A stretch of DNA of 64,000 bases from Flexivirga oryzae (GCF_014190805.1 NZ_JACHVQ010000001.1:1178001-1242000); one strand, 5' to 3'. Positions 48,666-57,472 are shown, counted from the first letter of the stretch. The notes: a model not told the origin generated them from the letters alone. A program made the numbers and translations.

Positions 48666-49448
48666 TCAGTGGGTGAGGATTTTGGACAGGAAATCCTTCG
48701 CTCGTGCGGATGTCGGGTTCGCGAAAAAATCCTCGGGCCGCTGCTGTTCCAGGATCTGACCGTCGGCCATGAAGACGACGCGGTCGGCCGCCCGGCGGGC
48801 GAAGCCCATCTCGTGGGTCACCACGATCATCGTCATACCCTCTTTCGCCAGACCGGTCATGACGTCCAGGACCTCGTTGATCATTTCGGGGTCGAGGGCC
48901 GAGGTCGGTTCGTCGAAGAGCATCACCTTGGGGCGCATCGCCAGCGACCGTGCGATGGCGACGCGCTGCTGCTGTCCACCGGAGAGCTGTGCAGGGTATT
49001 TCTGGGCCTGCTTCTCGACGCCCACGCGCTCCAGGAGCTCCATGGCCAGTTGTTCGGCGTCGGCCTTGCCCATCTTGCGCACCTTGGTCGGCCCGAGCGT
49101 GACGTTCTGCAGGATCGTCTTGTGCGCGAACAGGTTGAAGGACTGGAAGACCATCCCGACGTCGGCGCGCAGCTTGGCCAGTTGTGCGCCCTCTTCCGGC
49201 AGCGGCTCGCCGTCGATGGTGATGGTGCCGGACTCGAACGTCTCCAAGCGGTTGATGGTGCGGCACAGCGTCGACTTGCCGGAGCCGGAGGGACCCAGCA
49301 CCACGACGACTTCGCCCTTGGCTACGTCCAGGTTGATGTCCTGAAGCACGTGGAGGTCGCCGAAATGCTTGTTGACCTCCGTCATACGCACCAAAGGCTC
49401 GCCCGAGGCGACGTTGGTCTGACCGGCGGGGAGTTCGTGCTCCGTCAT
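48666..49448 (-). CDS. gluA: Amino acid ABC transporter ATP-binding protein (GluA-like)
   Basis: A 260-aa ABC ATPase with Walker A LGPSGSGKSTLCR, Q-loop VFQSFNLFAHKT, signature LSGGQQQRVAIAR, Walker B VMLFDEPTSALDPE and the H-loop His in VVTHEMGFA. First gene of the gluABCD operon. The N-terminal 20 residues are extra; V/M alternatives at MTEVNKHFG exist. Confidence 0.95.
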   Translation of the reverse strand: MTEHELPAGQTNVASGEPLVRMTEVNKHFGDLHVLQDINLDVAKGEVVVVLGPSGSGKSTLCRTINRLETFESGTITIDGEPLPEEGAQLAKLRADVGMVFQSFNLFAHKTILQNVTLGPTKVRKMGKADAEQLAMELLERVGVEKQAQKYPAQLSGGQQQRVAIARSLAMRPKVMLFDEPTSALDPEMINEVLDVMTGLAKEGMTMIVVTHEMGFARRAADRVVFMADGQILEQQRPEDFFANPTSARAKDFLSKILTH

Positions 49449-49456
49449 GGGTATGC

Positions 49457-49462
49457 ACCCTA
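49457..49462 (-). promoter_or_regulatory. Possible -10 box for a leaderless gluA transcript
   Basis: On the minus strand TAGGGT lies eight bases upstream of the gluA ATG, so a transcript from it would begin at or next to the start codon. There is no ribosome site at gluA, which agrees with leaderless translation, common in actinobacteria. The -35 region is poor. Confidence 0.35.
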
Positions 49463-49609
49463 CAAGGCGGACTCAGGGTTTTTTAAGCATTTTGCGCTAG
49501 GCGGCGATTTCGTTGCCGGGCTGTTGTGAACGGAGGCCTGCTACCGGGGCAGGCGTCCGACCTGCTCATGGGATCGCTCACCGGTGATGCCACAATGTGC
49601 CGTGCACGA

Positions 49610-49686
49610 GGGGCGATAGCTCAGCCGGTTAGAGCAGCGGACTCATAATCCGTCGGTCCTGGGTTCAAGCCCCAGTCGCCCCACCA
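49610..49686 (+). tRNA. tRNA with CAT anticodon (Met elongator or Ile2)
   Basis: A 77-nt cloverleaf with CCA: acceptor GGGGCGA / TCGCCCC, D-arm TAGCTCAGCCGGTTAGAGC, anticodon loop CTCATAA between GCGGA/TCCGT arms and T-arm CTGGGTTCAAGCCCCAG. The CAU anticodon fits elongator Met or, if modified to lysidine by TilS, Ile for AUA. Which of these cannot be settled from this sequence alone. Confidence 0.95.
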
Positions 49687-49693
49687 CAGCAGG

Positions 49694-50010
49694 TCAGACG
49701 GCACGTAGCTCGCTGACCGGCTGCTCACGCGAAGCGCGTTCGGCTGCCTCAGTCCTCAATTGGTCCTCATTTGCTCGCGCGGATGCGCCCAGACGGGCCG
49801 CGAGATCGTCCAGTCCGTCGGCGAACAGACCGGCGTAGACGTCTAGCGTCATCGTCGCCGACTTGTGCCCGAGCATCGCCTGAACGTGCTGACCGTGGCA
49901 CCCGATGCGACCGCGAGCGACGCTGCCGCATGCCGCAGCCCGTGCGGGGTCAGCCCGTGCAGCGGGCCGCTCGAACTCCCGGTACCGAGTGCCTCGCCAC
50001 TCGATCCCTC
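49694..50010 (-). pseudogene. C-terminal remnant of a tyrosine integrase, frameshifted
   Basis: Two frames together give an integrase end: LTPHGLRHAAASLAVASGAT (His-x-x-Arg) in one frame and VQAMLGHKSATMTLDVYAGL (Gly-His and the nucleophile Tyr) in the next. The shift near 49880 is one base. The N-terminal two thirds are absent. It stops eight bases from the tRNA, exactly where integrases of tRNA-targeting elements lie. A remnant of a second, lost element. Confidence 0.85.
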
Positions 50011-50129
50011 CGTCCCGCCCCCATGGGGAAGCAACGGCGTCGCCGCCATCTGCGCGTGGTGGCAAAGACACCTGGCGATGCGAAACCGGTCGAAACGTTC
50101 GCGAAGCGCGGCGCGTATAGCGTCAGCAC

Positions 50130-50783
50130 ATGAGCGAACGGGCACCCTTCGACTACGTCGACCGCTTCGATATTCGGATCTACGCTGGCCCGATGCCGGA
50201 TCAGCCGCCGACGGAGGTCTACACATACGTGAGTTCGTCCAGTCCGAGCGGGTTAGACGTGGCGGTCTGGACGGATGACGCGCTTATGGCAGCGCTGGCT
50301 CCGGTGATTAGACCCGATCGGGCGGGCGGCGCCGAGGCGCCGTACGCACTCGATATTCATAAGTCGCGTTTCAGCTGGGGCGCGTCGGGGCAGACCGTTC
50401 AGGCCATGCTGTATGTCAGTGGAGCCGCCGTCACCGGCATTGTCGGCGGCGCCGCCTGGGACGGCGCAAAGGCGGTCTGGCACAACCTTCGGACGGCCGC
50501 CGGGGTGGGTGGAGCCATCGCCCCCAGCCGCGAAGATGCGGAGAGCCTGGCACGCGCGGAACTCACGGCCGCATATTCGGCGGTCACCGCAGCCTTCACG
50601 CTCAGATCGGACAGCGTGGAGACAGATAGCCACAACTGGCGGTTCGAGTACGACGGAGATGATGGCAGCACGTATGTCGCGACGGTCATGCCTGGCCCAG
50701 CCGTTGCAATCACCCGCACTGTCGACCCGGATGTGGCAGACGCGCCTGAGACTGAGCGTTGCCGCGCCCGGCGAGGGCCCTGA
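50130..50783 (+). CDS. Orphan protein with a central glycine-rich hydrophobic segment
   Basis: A 217-aa protein. Residues 1-85 are mixed alpha/beta; about 90-112 are hydrophobic and glycine-rich (AMLYVSGAAVTGIVGGAAW), perhaps a membrane helix. The second half has two strands and a helix (ESLARAELTAAYSAVTAAF, FEYDGDDGSTYVATVMPG). No family is recognised. It sits between the dead integrase and a hairpin terminator, so it may be cargo left behind from that element. Confidence 0.65.
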   Translation: MSERAPFDYVDRFDIRIYAGPMPDQPPTEVYTYVSSSSPSGLDVAVWTDDALMAALAPVIRPDRAGGAEAPYALDIHKSRFSWGASGQTVQAMLYVSGAAVTGIVGGAAWDGAKAVWHNLRTAAGVGGAIAPSREDAESLARAELTAAYSAVTAAFTLRSDSVETDSHNWRFEYDGDDGSTYVATVMPGPAVAITRTVDPDVADAPETERCRARRGP

Positions 50784-50813
50784 ACGTTCGGAGGCTGCGT
50801 GGGCGAGTCCTCG

Positions 50814-50838
50814 GCCGCTCCTCACAATGAGGAGCGGC
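50814..50838 (+). terminator. Hairpin downstream of the orphan gene
   Basis: GCCGCTCCTC (50814-50823) and GAGGAGCGGC (50829-50838) form a perfect 10-bp stem with a five-base loop, 30 bp after the stop. Only a short AAAATTG follows rather than a T-tract. Confidence 0.55.
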
Positions 50839-51088
50839 GCCAGAAAATTGGGCAACCAGTCGCCGCACCATGGAACGCGCAGGTCGCGAAACTGTCTTCG
50901 GACGGCGGCGTGGCGGTCGTGTTGACGCTGTGCATCCCACGGCTGAAGATGGCGCCGACTGCAGAGGTCGAGGAGGCTTCGGAGCTGTCCGAGACGGTCG
51001 TGGGCCAACTTGGCTGAGCGAGGGGGAAGTTCTCGCGCGGAGCTCTCACGGTGATATTGCGTTGTGCGTGTCTCCGAGGCTTGCCACG
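50839..51088. other. 250-bp gap, no gene seen
   Basis: Between the hairpin and the GNAT gene. Short frames on both strands have no supporting features. Confidence 0.5.
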
Positions 51089-51613
51089 ATGCGGAATGTG
51101 ATGCAGGAGGGATCGGTTCAGTGGTCGGTGCGCCCGGCCGGTCCGATGGATGCTCCGGCACTGGCCACGATCGTTCGAGCTTCGACGAAGGATCAAGGCA
51201 GATGGCCGGCGATGACCCCAGCCGAAGAAGCGGAATGGGTGGCCGGATTCGTGGAGTGGTCCCAAGAGACGGTCGACGGGTCGGACGCACTTCAAGTCGT
51301 CGAGTCCCAGGGACGTGTGATTGGCCGTATTCGGATCGAACGGGACGAGGCGATGGTCGACGGGCGGACCGTTCGGCGGATCACGTTGTGCGGTCTGCAG
51401 TTGGATCCGACGGTTCAGCGCCGGGGCATCGGCACTGCCATCGTGAAGACGCTGCAACATGAGGTCAGCGTGACGGATGGTGTGCTCGACCTGGGTGTCG
51501 AACACGACAACCCTGGCGCGCGACGACTGTACGACCGCTTGGGCTTCGATCCCGTCGGTGCCGACGACCGAGAAGTTCACCTGCGATGGCGCCCGCCGGG
51601 GTTCCCTGAGTAG
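51089..51613 (+). CDS. GNAT-family N-acetyltransferase
   Basis: A 174-aa acetyl-CoA-dependent transferase. Beta-alpha fold with motif A LQLDPTVQRRGIGTAIVKTL (the RRGIGT pyrophosphate loop) and motif B LGVEHDNPGARRLYDRLGF. The substrate is unknown. Start uncertain: ATG 51089, GTG 51098 or ATG 51101. The 3' end abuts the truncated DUF222 gene on the other strand. Confidence 0.85.
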   Translation: MRNVMQEGSVQWSVRPAGPMDAPALATIVRASTKDQGRWPAMTPAEEAEWVAGFVEWSQETVDGSDALQVVESQGRVIGRIRIERDEAMVDGRTVRRITLCGLQLDPTVQRRGIGTAIVKTLQHEVSVTDGVLDLGVEHDNPGARRLYDRLGFDPVGADDREVHLRWRPPGFPE

Positions 51614-51635
51614 CCCGCGGGCTGGTGGTGCGTTG

Positions 51636-52132
51636 CGGGGGTGCCAGGAGCCGGTCGATGACGTGCCCGGCCAGTACCGGGTCCAAGTGCTTGGTCTCCG
51701 TGTAGGCGATGCGGGCCCGGTCCCAGGTGCACCCGCCGGTGCGTAACAGTTCCTGTGCCCCGTGGACGCGGGCGTCCAGGGCGGTGGCGAACCGGACCCG
51801 GTCTCGGGCGGCGGTGATCGTGGACCCGGTCAACAACTGCACCTCGTGGACGACTGCTTGGCAGGCGGCTTTGCGGTGGGCGGTGATGTCGGCGACTAGG
51901 GCCGCGGTCGCGTCCACCAGGGCGGCGTCGGCGAACGCCTTGACGCGTTCGGCGGCCTGGATCAGGTCACCCAGGTGCTCCCGAGACACCTCACCGGTAT
52001 CGGTGTGGGTGTCGGTGGTGTGGTGACGCGGGCTGGCTGGGCGCGATCGGTGTGCTCGGTCAGGGCGGTGACCGCGTCCGCGAGAGGTCCGGGTAGCCCG
52101 GACACGTCCACCCACCGCGGGTCGCTCGTCAT
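51636..52132 (-). pseudogene. N-terminal remnant of a DUF222-HNH gene, frameshifted and truncated
   Basis: Begins at 52132 with MTSDPRWVDVSGLPGPLADA, shifts frame near 52015, then continues as DUF222 sequence (LGDLIQAAERVKAFADAALV, AARDRVRFATALDARVHGAQ, LDPVLAGHVIDRLLAP). The homology ends near 51640, next to the GNAT gene, so about two thirds including the HNH domain is lost. It is a second copy of the family at 6249 and also lies beside REP-like repeats. Confidence 0.85.
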
Positions 52133-52225
52133 GGCCGGTTACCCCTTCCCGCCTTGTCTGAGCTGCTGTTCTGGGACCGAGTCTAGGGGTGAGCACCGAC
52201 AACCTCTTCGCGGCGAAACCATCAC

Positions 52226-53353
52226 AAGCACAGCCGGTTCCGACCTCTACCGCGTGTCCTCGCGGGGTCTCGATACGGCTGCGCTGGCGCTCCGCCTACT
52301 CGACCCGCGCGGGTGCGACCCTTCGATACGCCCGTCGCAAGCTCCGGGCTACTCAGGGATCGCAGGGGTCTTCGCCCGTCGCAAGCTCCGGGCTACTCAG
52401 GGATCGCAGGGGTCTTCGCCCGTCGCAGGCTCCGGGCTACTCAGGGATCGCAGGGCATACGCCCGTCGCAGGCTCCGGGCTACTCAGGGATCGCAGGGGT
52501 CTTCGCCCGTCGCAAGCACAGCCGGTTCCGACCTCTACCGCGTGTCCTCGCGGGGTCTCGATACGGCTCCGCTGGCGCTCCGCCTACTCGACCCGCGCGC
52601 GGATGCGACCCTTCGATACGCCTGTCGCAGGCTCCGGGCTACTCAGGGATCGCAGGGGTCTCGCCCGTCGCAGGCTCCGGGCTACTCAGGGATAGCAGGG
52701 GTCTTCGCCCGTCGCAAGCACAGCCGGTTCCGACCTCTACCGCGTGTCCTCGCGGGGTCTCGATACGGCTGCGCTGGCGCTCCGCTTACTCGACCCGCGC
52801 GCGGGTGCGACCCTTCGATACGCCCGTCGCAAGCTCCGGGCTACTCAGGGATCGCAGGGGTCTTCGCCCGTCGCAAGCACAGCCGGTTCCGACCTCTACC
52901 GCGTGTCCTCGCGGGGTCTCGATACGGCTGCGCTGGCGCTCCGCTTACTCGACCCGCGCGCGGGTGCGACCCTTCGATACGCCCGTCGCAGGCTCCGGGC
53001 TACTCAGGGATCGCAGGGGTCTTCGCCCGTCGCAAGCTCCGGGCTACTCAGGGATCGCAGGGTCTTCGCCCGTCGCAAGCTCCGGGCTACTCAGGGATCG
53101 CAGGGGTCTTCACCCGTCGCAAGCACAGCCGGTTCCGACCTCTACCGCCTGTCCTCGCGGGGTCTCGATACGACTCCGCTAGCGCTCCGCCTACTCGACC
53201 CGCGCGCGGGTGCGACCCTTCGATACGCCCGTCGCAAGCTCCGGGCTACTCAGGGATCGCAGGGGTCTTCGCCCGTCGCAAGCTCCGGGCTACTCAGGGA
53301 TCGCAGGGGTCTTCACTCGTCGCCAGCACCGGGATACTCAGGGATCGCAGGAG
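52226..53353 (+). repeat. 1.1-kb composite array of 44-bp and 115-bp REP-like units
   Basis: Thirteen copies of a 44-bp unit (CGTCGCAAGCTCCGGGCTAC, then TCAGGGATCGCAGGGGTCTT, CGCC) alternate with five copies of a 115-bp unit that begins CGTCGCAAGCACAGCCGG and contains GGTCTCGATACGGCTGCGCT, then CTCCGCCTACTCGACC. The long units start near 52226, 52514, 52716, 52876 and 53120. They share the palindromic core of the repeats at 5885-6240 and 7888-8025. No gene is present despite open frames. The last 44-bp unit runs into the NrtR-like gene. Confidence 0.92.
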
Positions 53354-53963
53354 TCCCGGCCCACACGCGGGCGGGGCGGCCGCGGCCGGCGGGTTGGGTG
53401 CGGCCGGTGTCGGCATACATGGACCCCAGCCGGCGGGCCAGGTTGGCCGGATTGGCCTCCAGTTCCAGCTGTTCCGCCAGACCGGCTACGTCGAGCGTAC
53501 TGAACGTGTCGCCGAGGAAGGCCGGGATGATCCGGGTGTCCTCCCAGAAGCGGGCACGCACGTCGGCGACCGCGTCCGCGATGATCTGGTTGTGCGCGAA
53601 CGGCAGCTTCGGCAACTCGTCGAGCGGGATCGTCCAGGTGCTGTCCCGGCCGTTCGCGGCCGGATGCAGCACCACGATCTGGGTCAGCGAGATGGTGGCG
53701 CCACGAGGGTCGCGATTGCGCTCGTCGTTGTAGCGCCCGGCGGTCTGCCAGCGCACCGACTCCGCAGTGAGACCACACTTCTCGCGCAACCCGCGCAGCG
53801 CGGCATCCCGGGCGCTCTCGCCGGACAGCATCATCACGCCCGGCAGCGCGCGCCGGTGCCGGAACGGCGCGTACTGCCGCTCGACGAGAACGACACCGAC
53901 CCGGTCGTCGGTATGACGCAACGCGACCGCGTCGACACTGACGACAGGCTGATTCGAGGTCAT
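53313..53963 (-). CDS. NrtR-like regulator (degenerate Nudix domain plus winged helix)
   Basis: A 216-aa protein. The Nudix-like domain (about 1-140) has a degraded catalytic box: GESARDAALRGLREKCGL lacks the REx2EE residues, so hydrolysis is unlikely. A C-terminal winged helix follows (FLGDTFSTLDVAGLAEQLEL, ANLARRLGSMYADTG, GRGRPARVW), as in NrtR repressors of NAD metabolism, which sense ADP-ribose. The last 14 residues are encoded by the terminal copy of the neighbouring repeat. ATG 53963 is preferred. Confidence 0.82.
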   Translation of the reverse strand: MTSNQPVVSVDAVALRHTDDRVGVVLVERQYAPFRHRRALPGVMMLSGESARDAALRGLREKCGLTAESVRWQTAGRYNDERNRDPRGATISLTQIVVLHPAANGRDSTWTIPLDELPKLPFAHNQIIADAVADVRARFWEDTRIIPAFLGDTFSTLDVAGLAEQLELEANPANLARRLGSMYADTGRTQPAGRGRPARVWAGTPAIPEYPGAGDE

Positions 53964-53998
53964 GGTGACCACCATCATGCCTGCTGTGCGCTCCGCGC

Positions 53999-54769
53999 TC
54001 AGCTGTCGCCGGCCGGACCCGCGGGTCGCATGCCGCTCGCCGTCGGCACCGCGAGTCCGGTTCGGCCGGTCGATGCCGCAGTGCGGTCGATGACACCGGC
54101 CACGATGAGCGCCTGACCGACCAGGTAGGTGAGCATCACCCAGAAGTCGTGGACGGGCAGGGTGACACCGGCGAAGGCGTGCAGCGCGATCAGCCCGTCG
54201 GAGGCCATGAAGATCGCGCCACCGACGCCGGTGACGGGGGAGACCCCGGGCGCGAGGAGCGCCATCGCGGTCAGGGCGGCGCCATACATGATGACCGGGG
54301 GCGCGAGGGGACCGGCGCCCGGCAGGCACCACGCGACGAGACCGAGAAACGCTGCCAGATAAGGAATTCGTGCCGCCCATGTGCGCACTGGTGACGACTC
54401 CGAGCGGTAGGGGAGGAAGCCCGCGATGTACGTCACCTGCGCGACCAGGAAGCACCCGACCATCGACAGGAAACCGGGGTCCCCGGACACGAAGCGCGGC
54501 ACGGTGTCGCCGAGCCAGGACGCGCCGAGAGCGAGCAGACCCAGGCGCACCAACCGGGTCCGATCCGGACACGCAGCGGCCAGCGCGCCGGCGAGGGTGG
54601 GCATCAGCAGGATCTGGGTCGCCGAACTGAGCACGCCGTCCGGGTCCACGAACTGACACACCAGATGCGTCGCGCCGACGACCCCGAAACCGGTGATCGC
54701 GACCCGTCCCCACGTCGTCGAGGTGACCGAGTCGAATGCCGCACGAAGTGTCCTGCGCAGTCGCTCCAT
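53999..54769 (-). CDS. Lysoplasmalogenase (YhhN/TMEM86 family)
   Basis: Integral membrane hydrolase of about 256 aa with eight hydrophobic segments, cleaving the vinyl ether of lysoplasmalogens in known relatives. Typical segments: ILLMPTLAGAL, LGLLALGASWLGDTVP (conserved Asp), GFLSMVGCFLVAQVTYIAGF and GGAIFMASDGLIALHAF (second conserved Asp). ATG 54769 is chosen; GTG 54793 would add eight residues. A gap of 35 bp separates it from the NrtR-like gene. Confidence 0.87.
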   Translation of the reverse strand: MERLRRTLRAAFDSVTSTTWGRVAITGFGVVGATHLVCQFVDPDGVLSSATQILLMPTLAGALAAACPDRTRLVRLGLLALGASWLGDTVPRFVSGDPGFLSMVGCFLVAQVTYIAGFLPYRSESSPVRTWAARIPYLAAFLGLVAWCLPGAGPLAPPVIMYGAALTAMALLAPGVSPVTGVGGAIFMASDGLIALHAFAGVTLPVHDFWVMLTYLVGQALIVAGVIDRTAASTGRTGLAVPTASGMRPAGPAGDS

Positions 54770-54837
54770 CCGGTCAAGGTAGTGGACCACCACCTGCCGG
54801 CTGGGTCCGAACCCCCGGCGTCGTTAGGCTGAGGAGT

Positions 54838-55362
54838 ATGTCGAGTCCGATGAGTGGCGGCTTCGGTCGCCAGCCGAACGCCAGGTTGCAGCAGGGGCTG
54901 ACCCTTGACTACCCGATGTCGCTGGGCGTCTATACCGATTACCGTGACGCGCAGCGGGCGGTCGACTATCTCTCGGACAAGGAGTTCCCGGTCGAGAACT
55001 GCATGATCGTCGGGACCGAGTTGAAGCAGATCGAGCGGGTCGTCGGGCGCTTGACGTGGGGCCGGGTGCTGGCCGGCGGTGCGCTCTCCGGCGCCTGGTT
55101 CGGAGCGTTCATCGGTCTGATCCTGTCGATGTTCGACTCGGTCAACGTGCTCAGCGTGGTGTTGTCCACCGTCGTCTTCGGTGCCGTCTTCGGGGCCGTG
55201 TGGGCAGCCATCGGTTACAGCCTCACCGGGGGACAGCGTGACTTCCAGTCGGTCACCCAGGTCGTGGCCACGAAGTACGAAGTGCTGGTGGAGCACAAGT
55301 TCGCGATGCAGGCGCGTGAACTGCTCGACAACATGCCCGGTGGCGGGCCGACCCTGACCTGA
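54838..55362 (+). CDS. General stress protein (17M-like domain) with two TM helices
   Basis: A 174-aa protein. An N-terminal alpha/beta domain (SLGVYTDYRDAQRAVDYLSD, FPVENCMIVGTELKQIERV) resembles the general stress protein 17M domain. Two glycine-rich helices follow (AGGALSGAWFGAFIGLILSM, VVLSTVVFGAVFGAVWAAIG), then a C-terminal strand. Common in actinobacteria. ATG 54838 or 54850; GAGGAG precedes both. Confidence 0.8.
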   Translation: MSSPMSGGFGRQPNARLQQGLTLDYPMSLGVYTDYRDAQRAVDYLSDKEFPVENCMIVGTELKQIERVVGRLTWGRVLAGGALSGAWFGAFIGLILSMFDSVNVLSVVLSTVVFGAVFGAVWAAIGYSLTGGQRDFQSVTQVVATKYEVLVEHKFAMQARELLDNMPGGGPTLT

Positions 55363-55368
55363 CCCACC

Positions 55369-56202
55369 TCAGATGGTGAGGCCGTCGTCCTTCGTGCCGA
55401 ACTTGTCCTGCAGGAAGCGGTAGCTGGCCAGCATGCCCTCCGCGCCGTGCGTGCGTGCCTCGGACGCGATGTCGTCGAGTGCGCCGTGCAGGATCGTGAG
55501 CTGTTCGTCGAGCAGCACGGCCCCGGTCTTGCCGTCCTGGATCGGCTCCGTGTTCGCCACGGACGGCGGCAGCGCCAGGTAGGCGCGCACCGCGGTCGGC
55601 GCGTAGTCCTCGTGGACCTGCTCCACCTCGAACACCAGCCGGTCGCTGGCCTGGTGGGAGCGCAACTCGGCGTGCAGCGCATCGGCCCGGCGCAGCAGGT
55701 TGTGCAGGTTCTGCCGGCACGGGTCCGGGATGCGCCGGTCGTTGAAGAGCCGGTTGAGGTCGACGGCGGAGGCCTGTGCCACCGACGCCTGGGCGGCCGC
55801 TTCCTTCATCGCCGTGCGCTGGACCGACCGCGCGTGCTTGCGGCGGTTGCGTGCCGGACCGCCGGAGATGTACCAGAGGCCGATCATGGCGCCCACCGGG
55901 AAGACGACCCAGGGGAAGGCGCCGGCGGCCAGCCCCGCGACGGTGACCGCGGCCAGACAGCTGAACGAGGACTGCACCTCGTGGCGGACCTTGTAGTAGG
56001 GGCGGTAGAGGAACTCCACGCTGGAGAACATCAGGATTGCCATGCCGGCGTGGACGACCCAGCCCGCGTCGGTGAACGCCAGACCGGCCATCACCAGTGC
56101 GCTGCCGATCGTGCGCAGGATGGCGTCGGTCCCGCGCTTGAACGCCCCGGTGAGCATCGTGATGATCGCGCCCACCGCGAAGAGCTGCAGGATGAAATCC
56201 AC
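55369..56202 (-). CDS. Membrane protein with cytoplasmic helical domain (277 aa)
   Basis: Four hydrophobic helices in the first 120 residues (FILQLFAVGAIITMLTGAF, IGSALVMAGLAFTDAGWVV, FSCLAAVTVAGLAAGAFPW, FPVGAMIGLWYISGG). A soluble helical domain of about 150 residues follows (DLNRLFNDRRIPDPCRQNLH, QASDRLVFEVEQVHEDYAPT). No named family is recognised. Convergent with the stress-protein gene. Confidence 0.78.
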   Translation of the reverse strand: MDFILQLFAVGAIITMLTGAFKRGTDAILRTIGSALVMAGLAFTDAGWVVHAGMAILMFSSVEFLYRPYYKVRHEVQSSFSCLAAVTVAGLAAGAFPWVVFPVGAMIGLWYISGGPARNRRKHARSVQRTAMKEAAAQASVAQASAVDLNRLFNDRRIPDPCRQNLHNLLRRADALHAELRSHQASDRLVFEVEQVHEDYAPTAVRAYLALPPSVANTEPIQDGKTGAVLLDEQLTILHGALDDIASEARTHGAEGMLASYRFLQDKFGTKDDGLTI

Positions 56203-56242
56203 GCGTCGTCCCCTCCCGCGAGAACCGGTTCGTGGTTCCAGG

Positions 56243-57472
56243 TTAACTTCCGGCGGCCGGATCCACCGACCCCTTGTGGACGAGGGTGCCCAGCAGGTCC
56301 GGTGCGGTGAGCAGTTGCTCGTAGGCGAGCTCGGCCGCGCCGATCAGCGACGCATCGCGAACAGTCCCTTGTAGCAACGTGATCGGCGCTCGCCCGATGG
56401 TGACCATGCCGCGCTGCAGCCCGATGCGGACCGACGGCTCCGCGAGGCGCAACACCTCCGCCAGGTGGCCGTCCGCGACGATCGCCTCCGGGTTGAGGAC
56501 ATGGGCGACGTTGGACAGCCCCCGTCCGAGCCACTGCCCGACGGAACAGACGACGTCGAGGCAGGTCTCGTCGCCGTCGGCGGCTCGCCGGAACAGCGAC
56601 TCGAGCTCGGGGGAGTCGATCCCGGCGGCCTCCGCCGCCCGCAGTATGGCGTCCTCGCCGACATACTCCTCCAGACAGCCGCGGTTGCCGCAGTGGCAGA
56701 CCGGCCCGTCGGCCTGCACGGTGATGTGGCCGATCTCCCCGGCATACCCCCGGCTGCCGCGCAGCAGGTCGCCGCCGATGATCACGCCACCGCCGACACC
56801 GACCCGGCCGAGCACCAGGACCACGTTGGAGAAACCCGCGGCCACACCCCGACGGTGCTCGGCGAGGAGGGCGAGATCGGCGTCGTTGCCCACCACCACG
56901 TGGTCGGCCAGCCGAGCGCGCAGCAGCGCCCCGAACGGGGCGTTGCTCCACTGCAGGTTGGGCGCGTAGACGGCGATGCCCTGGGGGTTGTCGATCATCG
57001 CCGGCACGCTGACCCCCACACCGACCCGGATGCTGTCGCCGGCGGCGGCGGTGAGGTCACGCGCCGCCGCCGCGACCCGGTCGGCGGTCCTGTCCGCCGA
57101 CCGGTCCGCGCCGACCCGGTGCTTCCAGACGACCCGGTCGAGCACCGTCCCGGACAGGCCGACGGTCGCGACCTGCACCTGGGTGACATCGACGTCGACC
57201 GCGACCACGTGGACCGCACCCGGCCGCAGAGCCACCAGGTATGGCGGCCGCCCGGCCTTGTCCCGGCTGTGCGACGGCGTGCGTTGGGTGACGATGCCGA
57301 GCTCGACGAGGTCGCCGACGATGGCGCCGATGGTGCTGCGGTTGAGCCCGGTCAGCCGAGCCAGCTCCGGCCGTGACAGCGCACCGTGCAGATGCAGGTG
57401 GCGCAGGACGACCGAGAGGTTGTGCCGGCGGATCTGCTCGGGGCGCGCCGCGGACCGGGCGCCCGGGGGCAT
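56243..57472 (-). CDS. ROK-family repressor of the sugar ABC operon
   Basis: A 409-aa repressor: N-terminal winged helix (HLHGALSRPELARLTGLNRS, TIGAIVGDLVELGIV), then the ROK kinase-like fold with the zinc motif CHCGNRGCLEEY and phosphate-loop-like GRVGVGGGVIIGG. Such proteins (XylR, NagC type) bind sugar and leave the operator. ATG 57472 overlaps the permease stop (ATGA). The palindrome at 60944-60966 before the operon is the likely operator, giving autogenous control. Confidence 0.9.
   Translation of the reverse strand: MPPGARSAARPEQIRRHNLSVVLRHLHLHGALSRPELARLTGLNRSTIGAIVGDLVELGIVTQRTPSHSRDKAGRPPYLVALRPGAVHVVAVDVDVTQVQVATVGLSGTVLDRVVWKHRVGADRSADRTADRVAAAARDLTAAAGDSIRVGVGVSVPAMIDNPQGIAVYAPNLQWSNAPFGALLRARLADHVVVGNDADLALLAEHRRGVAAGFSNVVLVLGRVGVGGGVIIGGDLLRGSRGYAGEIGHITVQADGPVCHCGNRGCLEEYVGEDAILRAAEAAGIDSPELESLFRRAADGDETCLDVVCSVGQWLGRGLSNVAHVLNPEAIVADGHLAEVLRLAEPSVRIGLQRGMVTIGRAPITLLQGTVRDASLIGAAELAYEQLLTAPDLLGTLVHKGSVDPAAGS

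Noticed and set aside
52226..53353. CRISPR array
   Set aside because: Units are tandem without unique spacers of constant length, the repeats are REP-like palindromes, and no cas gene is near.
51975..54116. Long open frames (up to about 700 codons) across the repeat array
   Set aside because: They consist of translated repeats, run antisense into the NrtR-like and lysoplasmalogenase genes and lack any domain or start signal.
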